A program made the translations under genes and the position numbers. The notes beneath the pieces are model-generated. The model saw only the letters and a list, made by a program, of their open reading frames with translations. It ran no database searches and was not told the origin of the DNA. From positions 9,428,580 to 9,492,579 of the forward strand of contig NZ_AP025018.1 of the NCBI RefSeq assembly GCF_019977735.1: a stretch of 64,000 nt of DNA, written 5' to 3'. Shown here one piece after another: positions 26,387 to 35,107 of the stretch (its first letter is position 1; each line of letters opens with the position of its first letter). The DNA comes from Calothrix sp. PCC 7716. Lineage in GTDB: Bacteria; Cyanobacteriota; Cyanobacteriia; Cyanobacteriales; Nostocaceae.

Positions 26387-26538
26387 CAAAGAACGATAGA
26401 ACCTTGCTCTTACCATACAAATAAGGAACTTCCCAATAAAAAATATCCCAAATTTTTTGCGAGAAATTCCACCACATTTGGAACGAGCAAAAATGCCCAA
26501 CCTCTAAAAAATATAGAATTGTAAAAGGAGAAAAAACA

Positions 26539-26808
26539 ATGTCTGAAGTTCAATCTGCTGCTACTGCTTTATCAAATGATTTGCCGACTTTGAAGAAAAA
26601 CACGAAAAGTGAAGCAGTCAGATTTATACAAGAAATTCTGGTTCTCGCTTATGGATATAAACTCGAAATTGATGGCATTTTTGGTCCCAAAACTGAAAAT
26701 GCTGTTCAAGACTTTCAAGTCGTTCATAATCTTGAATCTGAATACGGTTTTGTTGGTGTGAAAACTTGGCGTGATATTAGTGCTAATATTATTAATGGTC
26801 GCTCTTGA
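26539..26808 (+). CDS. stand-alone peptidoglycan-binding domain protein
   Basis: An 89-residue protein that is one PG_binding_1 domain: LKKNTKSEAVRFIQEIL, DGIFGPKTENAVQDFQ and GVKTWRDI. No signal peptide is visible, unusual for a wall-binding protein; small stand-alone versions occur in cyanobacteria with unknown roles. AAAAGGAG before ATG 26539 supports the start. Likely under promoter copy 6. Confidence 0.82.
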   Translation: MSEVQSAATALSNDLPTLKKNTKSEAVRFIQEILVLAYGYKLEIDGIFGPKTENAVQDFQVVHNLESEYGFVGVKTWRDISANIINGRS

Positions 26809-26925
26809 GTTTGATTAGCACTGTAACACTACAGTTAATCAAAAAAAAAACCACAAAGCACACATAAAAAGCGAGAATTTCCCGTTTACGTTTACGTTAA
26901 CGTAGTGTGTAGGTTTTTTACCTTT

Positions 26926-27282
26926 CAATACTACTCGGTTAGCGAATTTTCCCGAAATCGATCCCCCCTGACCCCCCTTAATAAGGCTATCCATTACCCG
27001 GATCTTTCTCAACATTCATGAGAGTGTCCACTCACACCCCTCTAACCCTTATGGCGCCGTTTTTCATTCTCAATAAAAATCTTATTTTGGCGATAATATA
27101 AAAGCAAAATTGTCAAGGATGTTTGACTCCTCAGTCTCCAAGATGCTTTTATAACAAGGGTTTTAGGATTGTTAAGAAAGATGTGACTAATGGATAGCTT
27201 AATAAGGGGGGGAAAATAGCGGCTCTTAGCTCCCCGAATTCGCGGGGGTTGGGGGGATTTTACTCTTAACCGAGTACTATTG
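26926..27282. mobile_element. long palindromic MITE-like element, family A relative
   Basis: Ends CAATACTACTCGGTTA (left) and CTTAACCGAGTACTATTG (right) match the element at 21051-21162. Inside, the arms are again inverted: CCCTTAATAAG-CTATCCATTA on the left against TAATGGATAGCTTAATAAGGGGG on the right, near 26973-27000 and 27188-27211. So about 100 bp at each end can pair around a centre of 180 bp. No frame is conserved. Confidence 0.7.
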
Positions 27283-27404
27283 AATTAACTTTAACTGTGT
27301 AATAATCAATAACTTGGTCAAGGTATTGAGAAATAATGCAGTTTTTATATGAAGCTTTATTCGCCTCAAGACGCTCCCCCTCAGACATTACAAGGTGAAA
27401 GTTT

Positions 27405-28836
27405 ATGCATAAACGTGAAGATACAATTCAAAAGTTTTCAACTTTTCTTAGCTTTCAAGATAAGAGTCGTAACAAAAATTTATTTTGGCAAACTGACTTA
27501 AGACTTGAGCGAAGAATGAGAATGCTGGTAGAATCAAATTTAGAGGCTCAACCAGATACTTGGGCGCGCTATTTTTTAACAATTGCCAAAGGAGTAGAAG
27601 ATACATCGAAAGTTTTATTGTCGTCTGCAATGGCAGAAAAACATTTATCGGCTTATCTACAAGAAGCATGTCTTTTTGCTGCTCAAGCATTATATAAAAA
27701 ATTTATATTTCTTAGACATTCTTACTCTTTCGAAGAGTTTTTTCAGATGGCGAATACTGTTGCTAATCCGGCAGCAAAACTTAAAAAATTTTAATTTTGA
27801 ATATCCTTATACAAATATATTAAGTTATGCTAAAACTGCAATAATTCGTTTAGTCCAAAACCAAATATATCAGCACGACATTGAAGCAAAAAGAAGTCAA
27901 TTCTCTGATTATGCTCTTTTAAAAGACTTAAGTAACAAAGAGTTAAAAGAATGCTTAATTTTAGGAGGCATTAATCAAGAGCAGCTTAACTTATATTGCT
28001 TAGTTTTTCAATGCTTTGATGAAATCTACCAACCAACTTATGGTTCATATAGTAGTGGTTTGAGAAAACCCAATCAAAACCAACTAGAAGAAATGTTTTT
28101 GTTTTACAATCAAAGATGTAATCAATTAAATTTAAGTACACAAGTATCAACGGTAGAGGATATTCAGTCAATACTTACAACTTGCATTCAATTAGCTCGT
28201 GAATACAGAACTAAACGTTTTTTACCTTTAAAAGATAAAGAAGAGAATATTTTACATTTTCGAGCTAATCCTTTAGATACAGCAATAGAGCAAGAAGAAA
28301 AAGACCGACTGTATCTACTTATTTGTAAATTGTTTACAAAGTGTTCAGAAGTTAATCAAATCATGTTAAAGCTTCGATTGGGTTTAAACCTAACCCAAAC
28401 GGAAATAGCAATGGTATTAAAAAATAAATACTCACAATTTCAAAAACAATATCAGATTGCTCGTCAATTAGAAAAAGCTAGTAAACATTTATTAAGCCGT
28501 TTTATTCAAGATTGGAATGAAGCTAATCCGGAAAATCTAATTAATACTAATAATACGGAATTAATTAAAGAATTGCTAATCAATTGTTTACAGTTACATT
28601 GTCAAAAAAACTTATTTGATATCATAACACAAATAAAACAACAATTTTCCAAAGACAAAACATTAATTTATGCTAATCAAAATCAATCAAAAGTCTTAAG
28701 TAAACGTTGTTTTGGAGAATCATTACAATTAGCTTTCCAATATGAGCTAGAATCAGGAATGTGTCTCCCGAATAATTCTCTTTCTGTTATTAAAAATAAA
28801 TTGCCTAAATTGATAGACAATTTTTATGGTGATTAA
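27405..28836 (+). pseudogene. cyanobacterial sigma-70-family factor, one frame break
   Basis: Codons from ATG 27405 read a 129-residue start (FSTFLSFQDKSRNKNLFWQT, HLSAYLQEACLFAAQALYKK, FEEFFQMANTVANPAAKL) that continues, one frame on, as NFNFEYPYTNILSYAKTAII to 28836. The joined 476-residue product resembles cyanobacterial sigma-70-like proteins often found beside CHAT and exoprotein genes, with ILSYAKTAIIRLVQN as a region-2-like part and LRLGLNLTQTEIAMVLKNKY as a region-4-like HTH. The break is at A6 (27783-27788): removing one A restores the frame. This is either a disabled gene or a slippage site. AAGGTGAAAG before ATG supports the start. Confidence 0.7.
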
Positions 28837-28891
28837 ATTTTCTGATTTTTTGCTGAATATTTCAAGAGAGAACAACCGGACTTAGATTTTG

Positions 28892-28939
28892 GGAGAAATA
28901 GAATGATACTTCAGGATAAAGTGGCGTTAGTCACTGGAG
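28892..28939 (+). pseudogene. 5' scrap of SDR gene
   Basis: Bases match the ribosome site and first codons of the SDR at 14310 (MILQDKVALVTG) almost exactly and then stop matching. It lies 60 bp before the azoreductase gene. It shows that a leader-plus-start segment of that SDR has been copied elsewhere. Confidence 0.8.
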
Positions 28940-29000
28940 ACACGTTAGCTTAAGTTGTTGGCTTACTTAGATGGCAATTGAAATTTATGGTTGAGGCACT

Positions 29001-29621
29001 ATGGCAAGCATTCTGCATGTTGATTCAAGTCCGCGTGGCGATCGCTCTAAATCTCGCAAGTTAGCCAAAGAGTTTATGGCTGCGTGGCAAAACCTGCATC
29101 CTGATGATGTGATTACCTATCGCGACCTAAAGCAAACGCCAGTTCCTCACGTCACCGAAGATTGGATTGTGGCTTGCTTTGCTCCACCAGAAGCACTAAA
29201 TCCAGAAATGGCTGAAGTGCTGAAGTTTTCCGATGATTTGGTGGATGAGTTTTTGGCAGCCGAGCGGTGTGTGTTCAGTGTGCCGATGTACAACTTCAGC
29301 ATTCCGTCCAACTTCAAAGCATACATTGACCAAGTGATTCGTGTGGGTCGCACATTCACGGAGGAGGATGGTCGAGTCAAAGGACTTGCGAGCAATAAAA
29401 AAGTGTTGTTCATTACATCACGAGGGGCTGAATTTGGAGTAGGTTCTCCTTATGAAGGATGGGATTGTCAGGAACCTGCGCTCCGGTGTGCTTTTCAATT
29501 TATGGGTGTTACCGATATTCAGTTCATTCATGCTAATGGTCTAGATATGGGAGACGAGGCACGGAAACGAGCGTTAGACGAAGCACAATCTAAAATTCAA
29601 GAATTAGTGAGCAGTTGGTAG
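29001..29621 (+). CDS. azoR: FMN-dependent NADH:quinone/azo reductase (AzoR-like)
   Basis: A 206-residue flavodoxin-like reductase: SSPRGDRSKSRKLAKEF phosphate loop, VFSVPMYNFSIPSNFKAYID (FMN-contacting loop) and FITSRGAEFG. Family members reduce quinones and azo dyes by two electrons with NADH and dimerise. ATG 29001 follows GAGGCACT. It carries a HIP1 site (GCGATCGC, 29038-29045) and no GGCGCC, unlike its neighbours, suggesting transfer from another cyanobacterial background. Confidence 0.88.
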   Translation: MASILHVDSSPRGDRSKSRKLAKEFMAAWQNLHPDDVITYRDLKQTPVPHVTEDWIVACFAPPEALNPEMAEVLKFSDDLVDEFLAAERCVFSVPMYNFSIPSNFKAYIDQVIRVGRTFTEEDGRVKGLASNKKVLFITSRGAEFGVGSPYEGWDCQEPALRCAFQFMGVTDIQFIHANGLDMGDEARKRALDEAQSKIQELVSSW

Positions 29622-29702
29622 CTAAAGCCAGCTAACAATTCGATGAAACGCATTATGTAAAAAATAATTACACTTTAATCTCATACTAAAGATGGATTTG
29701 TA

Positions 29703-32393
29703 ATGATGATAAAGGCGCCGGAAATATTCATTATGAGGTCGCGTCACTTGAAAAACCGCTTAGTCTACGTGTTTGCTATTAGCTTGACTCTTTGTTTATA
29801 CTTCGGTCAAGTTACCCTGATAGTGTTAAATTCGGGCGCCAGTGTTTCTGCTTCTCTTGTATCTAACTCAAAATTGATAGAGCAAGGCTTAGACGATTAT
29901 AAAAATGGTGATTTCCTCGGCGCCATTTCTAAGTGGAAAGGTGTTGTAAATAATCTTAGTGATGGTGATACGGTAACTGTATGGAAATATTTAGTACGGG
30001 CATATCAGCAAGTTGGTCAAGTAGAAAATGCGATTACAACTCTCAATCAACTTGTCGCGTACTATAAAAAAGTAGGCGCCCGTCAAGAAATGGGAAGAAT
30101 GTTTACAGAACTTGCTCAAGCTTATAATAGTTTGGGACAACGACGTAAAGCTATTACTTTGTTATGCGGTGACTCAGAACAATGTACGTCATATAGTGCT
30201 GTTGCAATTGCTCGTGAAAGTTCTGACTCTATAGGAGAAATTAGCGCAATTATTAGTTTAGGAAACACTTACCGTAATATCGGTGATTATAATCAGTCGA
30301 TTAAATATCTTGAACAAGCGTTGACAAATGCAAAAAAACATGATTACAACTCTTATATTATTTCTACTTTAAATGGTTTAGGAAATACTTATGTGAGTCT
30401 TGCAAAACGCTCTAGAATGTATCTAGAATTTGCAGTTCAGGCAGGAGATAAAACAGAAGAAGAAAAGTTTACTTCCTCGTCTCGCGATTTTGATAATAAA
30501 GCTATAAGTTACTTTGAAGCAGGTCTTAATTTGTCTCGTGGGCAGAATTCCATAAATGAACTACGATTAATGATTAATTTAGCTGTTCCTTATTATTATA
30601 GTCGTACAGTCAGCAACACAAAGAGCATTTTACAACAAGCATATAATTTATTAAACTTAAACTTAAACTTAAACTTAAATTCAATTCCAGATTCGCGTGA
30701 TAAAGTGTATGCTATGATAAGGCTTGCTAATTTATACAAATTAGTAACAGTACCAATAAAAGCTAAAAATACTGAGTCTACATATAGCTGTTCTAATCAA
30801 ATACCTTCTGAAACTGTTGAATTACTCCAAAATGCAGTTACACTCTCTCAACGTATTAAAGATAAACAATCTTTAGCTTTTGCACAGGGTCAGTTAGGAC
30901 ATGTGTATGAATGCAAAAAAGATTATAGTAAAGCATTAAAATTAACACAACAAGCGCAATTACTCGCAGGAATAGAACCGACTCATTACTTATGGGATTG
31001 GCAAGCAGGAAGAATTTTACAATCGCAAGGTAAAAATACTGAAGCAATTGCAGCTTATGAAACTTCGGTAAAGGCACTTAATTCAATACGTGGTGATTTA
31101 GCTATTGCTGGACGCGATGTCCAATTTGATTTTCGTGATACTGTTGAACCAGTTTATCGTGAATTGACGCAGTTATATTTAGAGCAAGATATAAAACAAA
31201 ACAGTCAAGTTAAAAATCTTGAATTTGCTTTAGAAACAATTGATGGTTTACGTGTAGCAGAGTTGCAAAATTATCTAGGTAGTGATTGTACATTACCGAC
31301 AATTAGCAAACCCGTAACGCGAATTAATCTTCATACGGCTATTATTAATACAGTAATTCTAGAAAACCGGGTTGCTGTTATTTTAACTTTACCTGGTAAT
31401 CACAATAATTCTACCTCACAACTATACTGGGCGCCTGTTACTCGTTCAAATGCGTCTTCAGTTATTAACGATTTGCGTTACAACTTAGAAAACCGTTCAG
31501 ATTTGACAAATGCTTATCAACAAAAAGCATCTCAGGTATACGACTGGCTAATTCGTCCTTTCTCTCAACAGTTGCAGCAATCCAAAATTGAAACTTTAGT
31601 ATTTATTCACGATGGAATTTTTCGCACCATTCCAATGGCAACGCTTTACGACGGCAACGAATTTTTAGTACAAAAATATGCAATTGCGAATACATTGAGC
31701 TTGACGTTGACAACGCAAACTCAACTAAGTACACAAAACTTGCAAGTTTTAGCGTTTGGTTTAACTCAACGCTCCGCTATTGAAGGTTCAATTTACTTTG
31801 AACCGTTAAATTATGTAAAATTTGAACTCGATAATATTAAAAGCGTGTTGCCAGGTAGTAAGGGGCTGATAGATAATGCTTTTACTCCAGAACGTTTGAA
31901 ACAAGAGTTAACGCAAAACACCTTTCCAATTATTCATTTAGCAACCCACGGAAAATTTGGTATTGATTCGCGCGATACCTTTTTAGTAACTGGTAAGCTG
32001 GAATCAGATGCGGAAACTACAAAGATTAAGCAATATAACGAAAAGTTGACAATGAGCGAACTTTATGATTTAATTCGTGCGAGTAAAAGTAACTCATTAG
32101 AACTGCTAACGCTAACAGCTTGTGAAACAGCAGTAGGTAGCGACCGTGATGCTTTGGGTATTGCAGGTCTTTCTTTACAAGCTGGCGCCCATAGTATTGT
32201 AGCTTCATTATGGCAAGTTGATGATGAATCCACAGCTAGATTAATTGGCAGCTTTTACGAGCATCTTCGTCAGGGAATGAGTCGTGCCAAAGCACTCCAA
32301 AAAGCTCAAAAACAATGGCTACAACAAAATTCAAATGAACGTAAACATCCAGGTTATTGGGCGCCTTTAATTTTGGTAGGAAATTGGTTGTAA
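29703..32393 (+). CDS. TPR-CHAT protein (caspase-like protease domain)
   Basis: An 896-residue protein: N-terminal hydrophobic export/anchor segment (VYVFAISLTLCLYFGQVTLI), a run of tetratricopeptide repeats (residues about 50-450, such as QVENAITTLNQLVAYYKKVG and YNQSIKYLEQAL), and a C-terminal CHAT domain with HLATHGKFG (His near residue 745) and LLTLTACETAVGSDRDALG (Cys near 805), the predicted catalytic dyad. Five TTAAAC hexamers at about 30653-30680 code a NL repeat and could slip. ATG 29703 is the first of several; 29733 is possible. A deleted copy is at 14067-14298. Such proteins are secreted or surface-linked and often sit beside haemagglutinin-type exoproteins. Confidence 0.9.
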   Translation: MMIKAPEIFIMRSRHLKNRLVYVFAISLTLCLYFGQVTLIVLNSGASVSASLVSNSKLIEQGLDDYKNGDFLGAISKWKGVVNNLSDGDTVTVWKYLVRAYQQVGQVENAITTLNQLVAYYKKVGARQEMGRMFTELAQAYNSLGQRRKAITLLCGDSEQCTSYSAVAIARESSDSIGEISAIISLGNTYRNIGDYNQSIKYLEQALTNAKKHDYNSYIISTLNGLGNTYVSLAKRSRMYLEFAVQAGDKTEEEKFTSSSRDFDNKAISYFEAGLNLSRGQNSINELRLMINLAVPYYYSRTVSNTKSILQQAYNLLNLNLNLNLNSIPDSRDKVYAMIRLANLYKLVTVPIKAKNTESTYSCSNQIPSETVELLQNAVTLSQRIKDKQSLAFAQGQLGHVYECKKDYSKALKLTQQAQLLAGIEPTHYLWDWQAGRILQSQGKNTEAIAAYETSVKALNSIRGDLAIAGRDVQFDFRDTVEPVYRELTQLYLEQDIKQNSQVKNLEFALETIDGLRVAELQNYLGSDCTLPTISKPVTRINLHTAIINTVILENRVAVILTLPGNHNNSTSQLYWAPVTRSNASSVINDLRYNLENRSDLTNAYQQKASQVYDWLIRPFSQQLQQSKIETLVFIHDGIFRTIPMATLYDGNEFLVQKYAIANTLSLTLTTQTQLSTQNLQVLAFGLTQRSAIEGSIYFEPLNYVKFELDNIKSVLPGSKGLIDNAFTPERLKQELTQNTFPIIHLATHGKFGIDSRDTFLVTGKLESDAETTKIKQYNEKLTMSELYDLIRASKSNSLELLTLTACETAVGSDRDALGIAGLSLQAGAHSIVASLWQVDDESTARLIGSFYEHLRQGMSRAKALQKAQKQWLQQNSNERKHPGYWAPLILVGNWL

Positions 32394-32425
32394 AGTCAAT
32401 AATTATTTTCAAACTATAACATCAT

Positions 32426-32485
32426 AAGAATTTGACAAATTGTTGTAAGAATCTGAATATGTTGAGCATTGGAATTTAGTACACT
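32426..32485 (+). promoter_or_regulatory. AraC-type promoter module, copy 7
   Basis: AAGAATTTGA (32426-32435) and AAGAATCTGA (32447-32456), 21 bp apart; TACACT at 32480-32485, here 33 bp after the second start because one base is missing. The 118 bp from here to 32543 are almost identical to 22650-22770. It precedes the CPBP protease. Confidence 0.75.
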
Positions 32486-32719
32486 TTCGGTATAAAGAAT
32501 CAGGAGAATCCCATACAAACTTCCTCACATATAGCGCAAATTTCAGGTAAGACGGTTTTGTACGTGTACCGATAATCGAACTTTTAATTTATTTAGATAA
32601 CTCCACGAATACTATCATTGATGGCGCCATTCTCAAATCAAAATTTGAAAAATAAATTCAGTATTAATTCTGTGCTACATTATCTACCCAGTATTTTAAT
32701 GTCTCTGGAGATTAAATCA

Positions 32720-33520
32720 ATGGCAGTTTTGAAACAATTTGGGATTCTATTTGTGTTGGGCATTGCGGGAATTGCGATGTTTACGATTACGTCGGTTCCA
32801 TTAGTTGAGCAACAGTTGGCAAAACTGTCTCCAGAAACACTGGCAAAAGTTCCGCCACTATGGGTTTTAATGCTGCTGCAAGGACTACAGTATACAGTTA
32901 TACTGGCAATCAGCATTCTGATCGGAATTGGCTGTGCCTATCGCGTTGGATTACGCTCACATTTGATTGACTACTGGGTACTTCATACACATTCGATTCT
33001 ATATTCTGTCATTGAGATGAAATGGAGCTTGGGTGTAGGTGCAGCAGTGACAATCATTCTCCTGTTGCTAGATCGGTTCATGAAACCTACTCTACCTGAA
33101 GCGCTACAGGCATCTAATAACACAGAACCGAATTGGCTGAGTTTACTTACAGCAATGCTTTATGGCGGCATCACTGAGGAAATTCTGATGCGCTGGGGCT
33201 TAATGTCGCTGCTTGTTTGGATAGCGTGGAAGGTATTAAAACAAGGCATTACGTTACCAAGCCAAGGAATATATCAAGGTGCGATTGTGCTAGTAGCGCT
33301 GGTATTTGGACTTTTACACCTGCCCGCGACTGCCGCGATAGTTCCACTCACTCCGGTTGTGATTATCCGAGCGATATTACTAAATGGGATTGCTGGCATT
33401 GCTTTTGGTTGGCTTTTTTGGCAATACTCGCTTGAGGCTGCGATGTTATCCCATGTCAGCTTTCATACCTTTTCCTTTGCTCTTAGTCTTTTGCTGGCAA
33501 GAATACACTTTCAGCGTTAG
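32720..33520 (+). CDS. CPBP-family intramembrane protease
   Basis: A 266-residue multi-helix membrane protein with the glutamic protease motif GGITEEILMRWG, FGLLHLP and HVSFHTF, the four CPBP (CAAX protease/bacteriocin-processing) motifs; about seven membrane segments. It cleaves within the membrane or processes peptides; in bacteria some give self-immunity to bacteriocins. ATG 32720 has GGAG nine bases upstream; the frame extends to ATG 32621 over DNA containing GGCGCC, a less likely start. It is under promoter copy 7. Confidence 0.82.
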   Translation: MAVLKQFGILFVLGIAGIAMFTITSVPLVEQQLAKLSPETLAKVPPLWVLMLLQGLQYTVILAISILIGIGCAYRVGLRSHLIDYWVLHTHSILYSVIEMKWSLGVGAAVTIILLLLDRFMKPTLPEALQASNNTEPNWLSLLTAMLYGGITEEILMRWGLMSLLVWIAWKVLKQGITLPSQGIYQGAIVLVALVFGLLHLPATAAIVPLTPVVIIRAILLNGIAGIAFGWLFWQYSLEAAMLSHVSFHTFSFALSLLLARIHFQR

Positions 33521-33604
33521 CAATACTGACTTAAAAGCGCTGGTTTGAATGTCTGATCAGTCAAGGCGTTACAATTAATTGCTTTCAATACAGGAAATTA
33601 TCTT

Positions 33605-34009
33605 ATGGCTATGACTCAAGGCGCCCACCACATTGGGCTTACTGTTCCAAACATAACGGCAACCCGTGATTTCTTTGTTAATGTTTTAGAATTTAAGCAA
33701 GTGGGGGAAGCTCCATCCTACCCGGCTTTCTTCGTCTCGGACGGTACTACTCTGCTAACGCTCTGGCAAGCAACCGACCCTAACACTGCGACTCCGTTTG
33801 ATCGCAAAAACAACATTGGGCTGCATCACTTCGCTCTGAGAGTACAAAATCTAGAAATGCTAAATTTTCTCCACCAAACACTGGCAATAACAGAAGGGGT
33901 GGAAATCGAATTCCCCCCTGAGCCTCTCGGTGGAAGTCCTACCCACCATATGATGCTCAACATTCCTGGTGGCATTCGCATGGAGTTGATTGCTCCTTTC
34001 ACAATATAG
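33605..34009 (+). CDS. VOC-family protein
   Basis: A 134-residue VOC module: HHIGLTVPNITATRDFFVNV with a first metal-ligand His, FVSDGTTLLTLWQ, GLHHFALRVQNLEMLNFL, and RMELIAPF with the Glu. It lies between the CPBP protease and a pyridoxamine-oxidase-like pseudogene; 39 bp separate it from the latter. No strong ribosome site, though AGGAAAT is near. Function unknown beyond metal-dependent small-molecule chemistry. Confidence 0.82.
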   Translation: MAMTQGAHHIGLTVPNITATRDFFVNVLEFKQVGEAPSYPAFFVSDGTTLLTLWQATDPNTATPFDRKNNIGLHHFALRVQNLEMLNFLHQTLAITEGVEIEFPPEPLGGSPTHHMMLNIPGGIRMELIAPFTI

Positions 34010-34048
34010 AAGCACTCAAGCACAGGATGATTTAGGAGTAGAAAAATT

Positions 34049-35025
34049 ATGGCAACCCCAGGTTGGACTCGCAGTGAACCTCCCTTTCATGCTGGTGAAA
34101 GGGCAATTCAAGCTCGATTGGGAACACAGGAACAGATGGATAAGTTAGGACGACAGGTAATTCGAGAATTTCTACCAGAACAGCACCGTCAGTTCTTTAC
34201 TCAGCTTCCTTATGTAATTGCGGGAGCCGTGGATGCAGCGGGCAATCCTTGGGCATCTATTTTGGTAGGCGAACCAGGTTTTCTTTCCTCCCCCAACAAT
34301 CGCACCTTACGAGTGGCTACCAAACCTTTATTTGGTGATCCTTTAGCAACTACTCTTGCAGACGGCATTGACATCGGCTTGTTAGGCATTGAACTACATA
34401 CTCGTCGCCGCAACCGCATAAATGGTGTTGTAACTGCAACCCATGCCAATGGCTTTGAAGTGCATGTGGGGCAGAGCTTTGGCAATTGTCCTAAATATAT
34501 TCAAGCTCGGATGTATGTACTAGAGGAGTTTGATCTAACAGCCCCCAAACCACTACATAAGATAACAGCATTGGCACAACCAGAACAAATTATGCTCGCT
34601 TTCTCAGACACCTTCTTCATTGCTACTGCCTATCAGGATGCTTCAGCAGGAGGCGCCAGTGGGGTCGATGTCTCGCATAGGGGAGGTAAACCTGGTTTTG
34701 TCCGAATCGATGATGACCATACCTTGACTGTTCCCGATTTTTCTGGCAATTATTACTTCAATACCTTTGGAAATTTGGAGTTAAATCCACGGGCTGGGCT
34801 GTTGGGCTGTTGTTCATAGACTTTGAGCAGGGCAACTTGCTATATCTCACAGGTACTGCTGAAGTGATTTGGGCCGGGGATGAAATTCTTACCTATGAAG
34901 GAGCAGAGCGTCTGTTTCGCTTCCGTTTAGAGCAAGGTTATCGAGTTGACGGAGGCTTACCTTTACGGTGGTCACCCCCAGAATTGTCGCCTCACCTTGA
35001 ACAAACTGGTTCATGGTGTTATTGA
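34049..35025 (+). pseudogene. PNPOx-like flavin oxidoreductase broken by 8-bp duplication
   Basis: ATG 34049 starts MATPGWTRSEPPFHAGE and the frame carries PYVIAGAVDAAGNPWASILV and a glyoxal-binding-like HHTRRRNR segment, a pyridoxamine 5'-phosphate oxidase-like split-barrel. The frame ends at 34819, then LFIDFEQGNLLYLTG continues in another frame to 35025. The sole cause is a tandem GGGCTGTT at 34796-34803 and 34804-34811: deleting one copy restores PRAGLLFIDFEQG and the full 324-residue protein. A recent, precise knock-out unless it is a sequencing error. AGGAG upstream supports the start. Confidence 0.88.
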
Positions 35026-35107
35026 GATACATATAAAAGCTCACCAATTAGTTTGGCGCCGCATATTATATTTTTGGTACGGTAAACCGAATAACCCGAA
35101 CCTAAAT

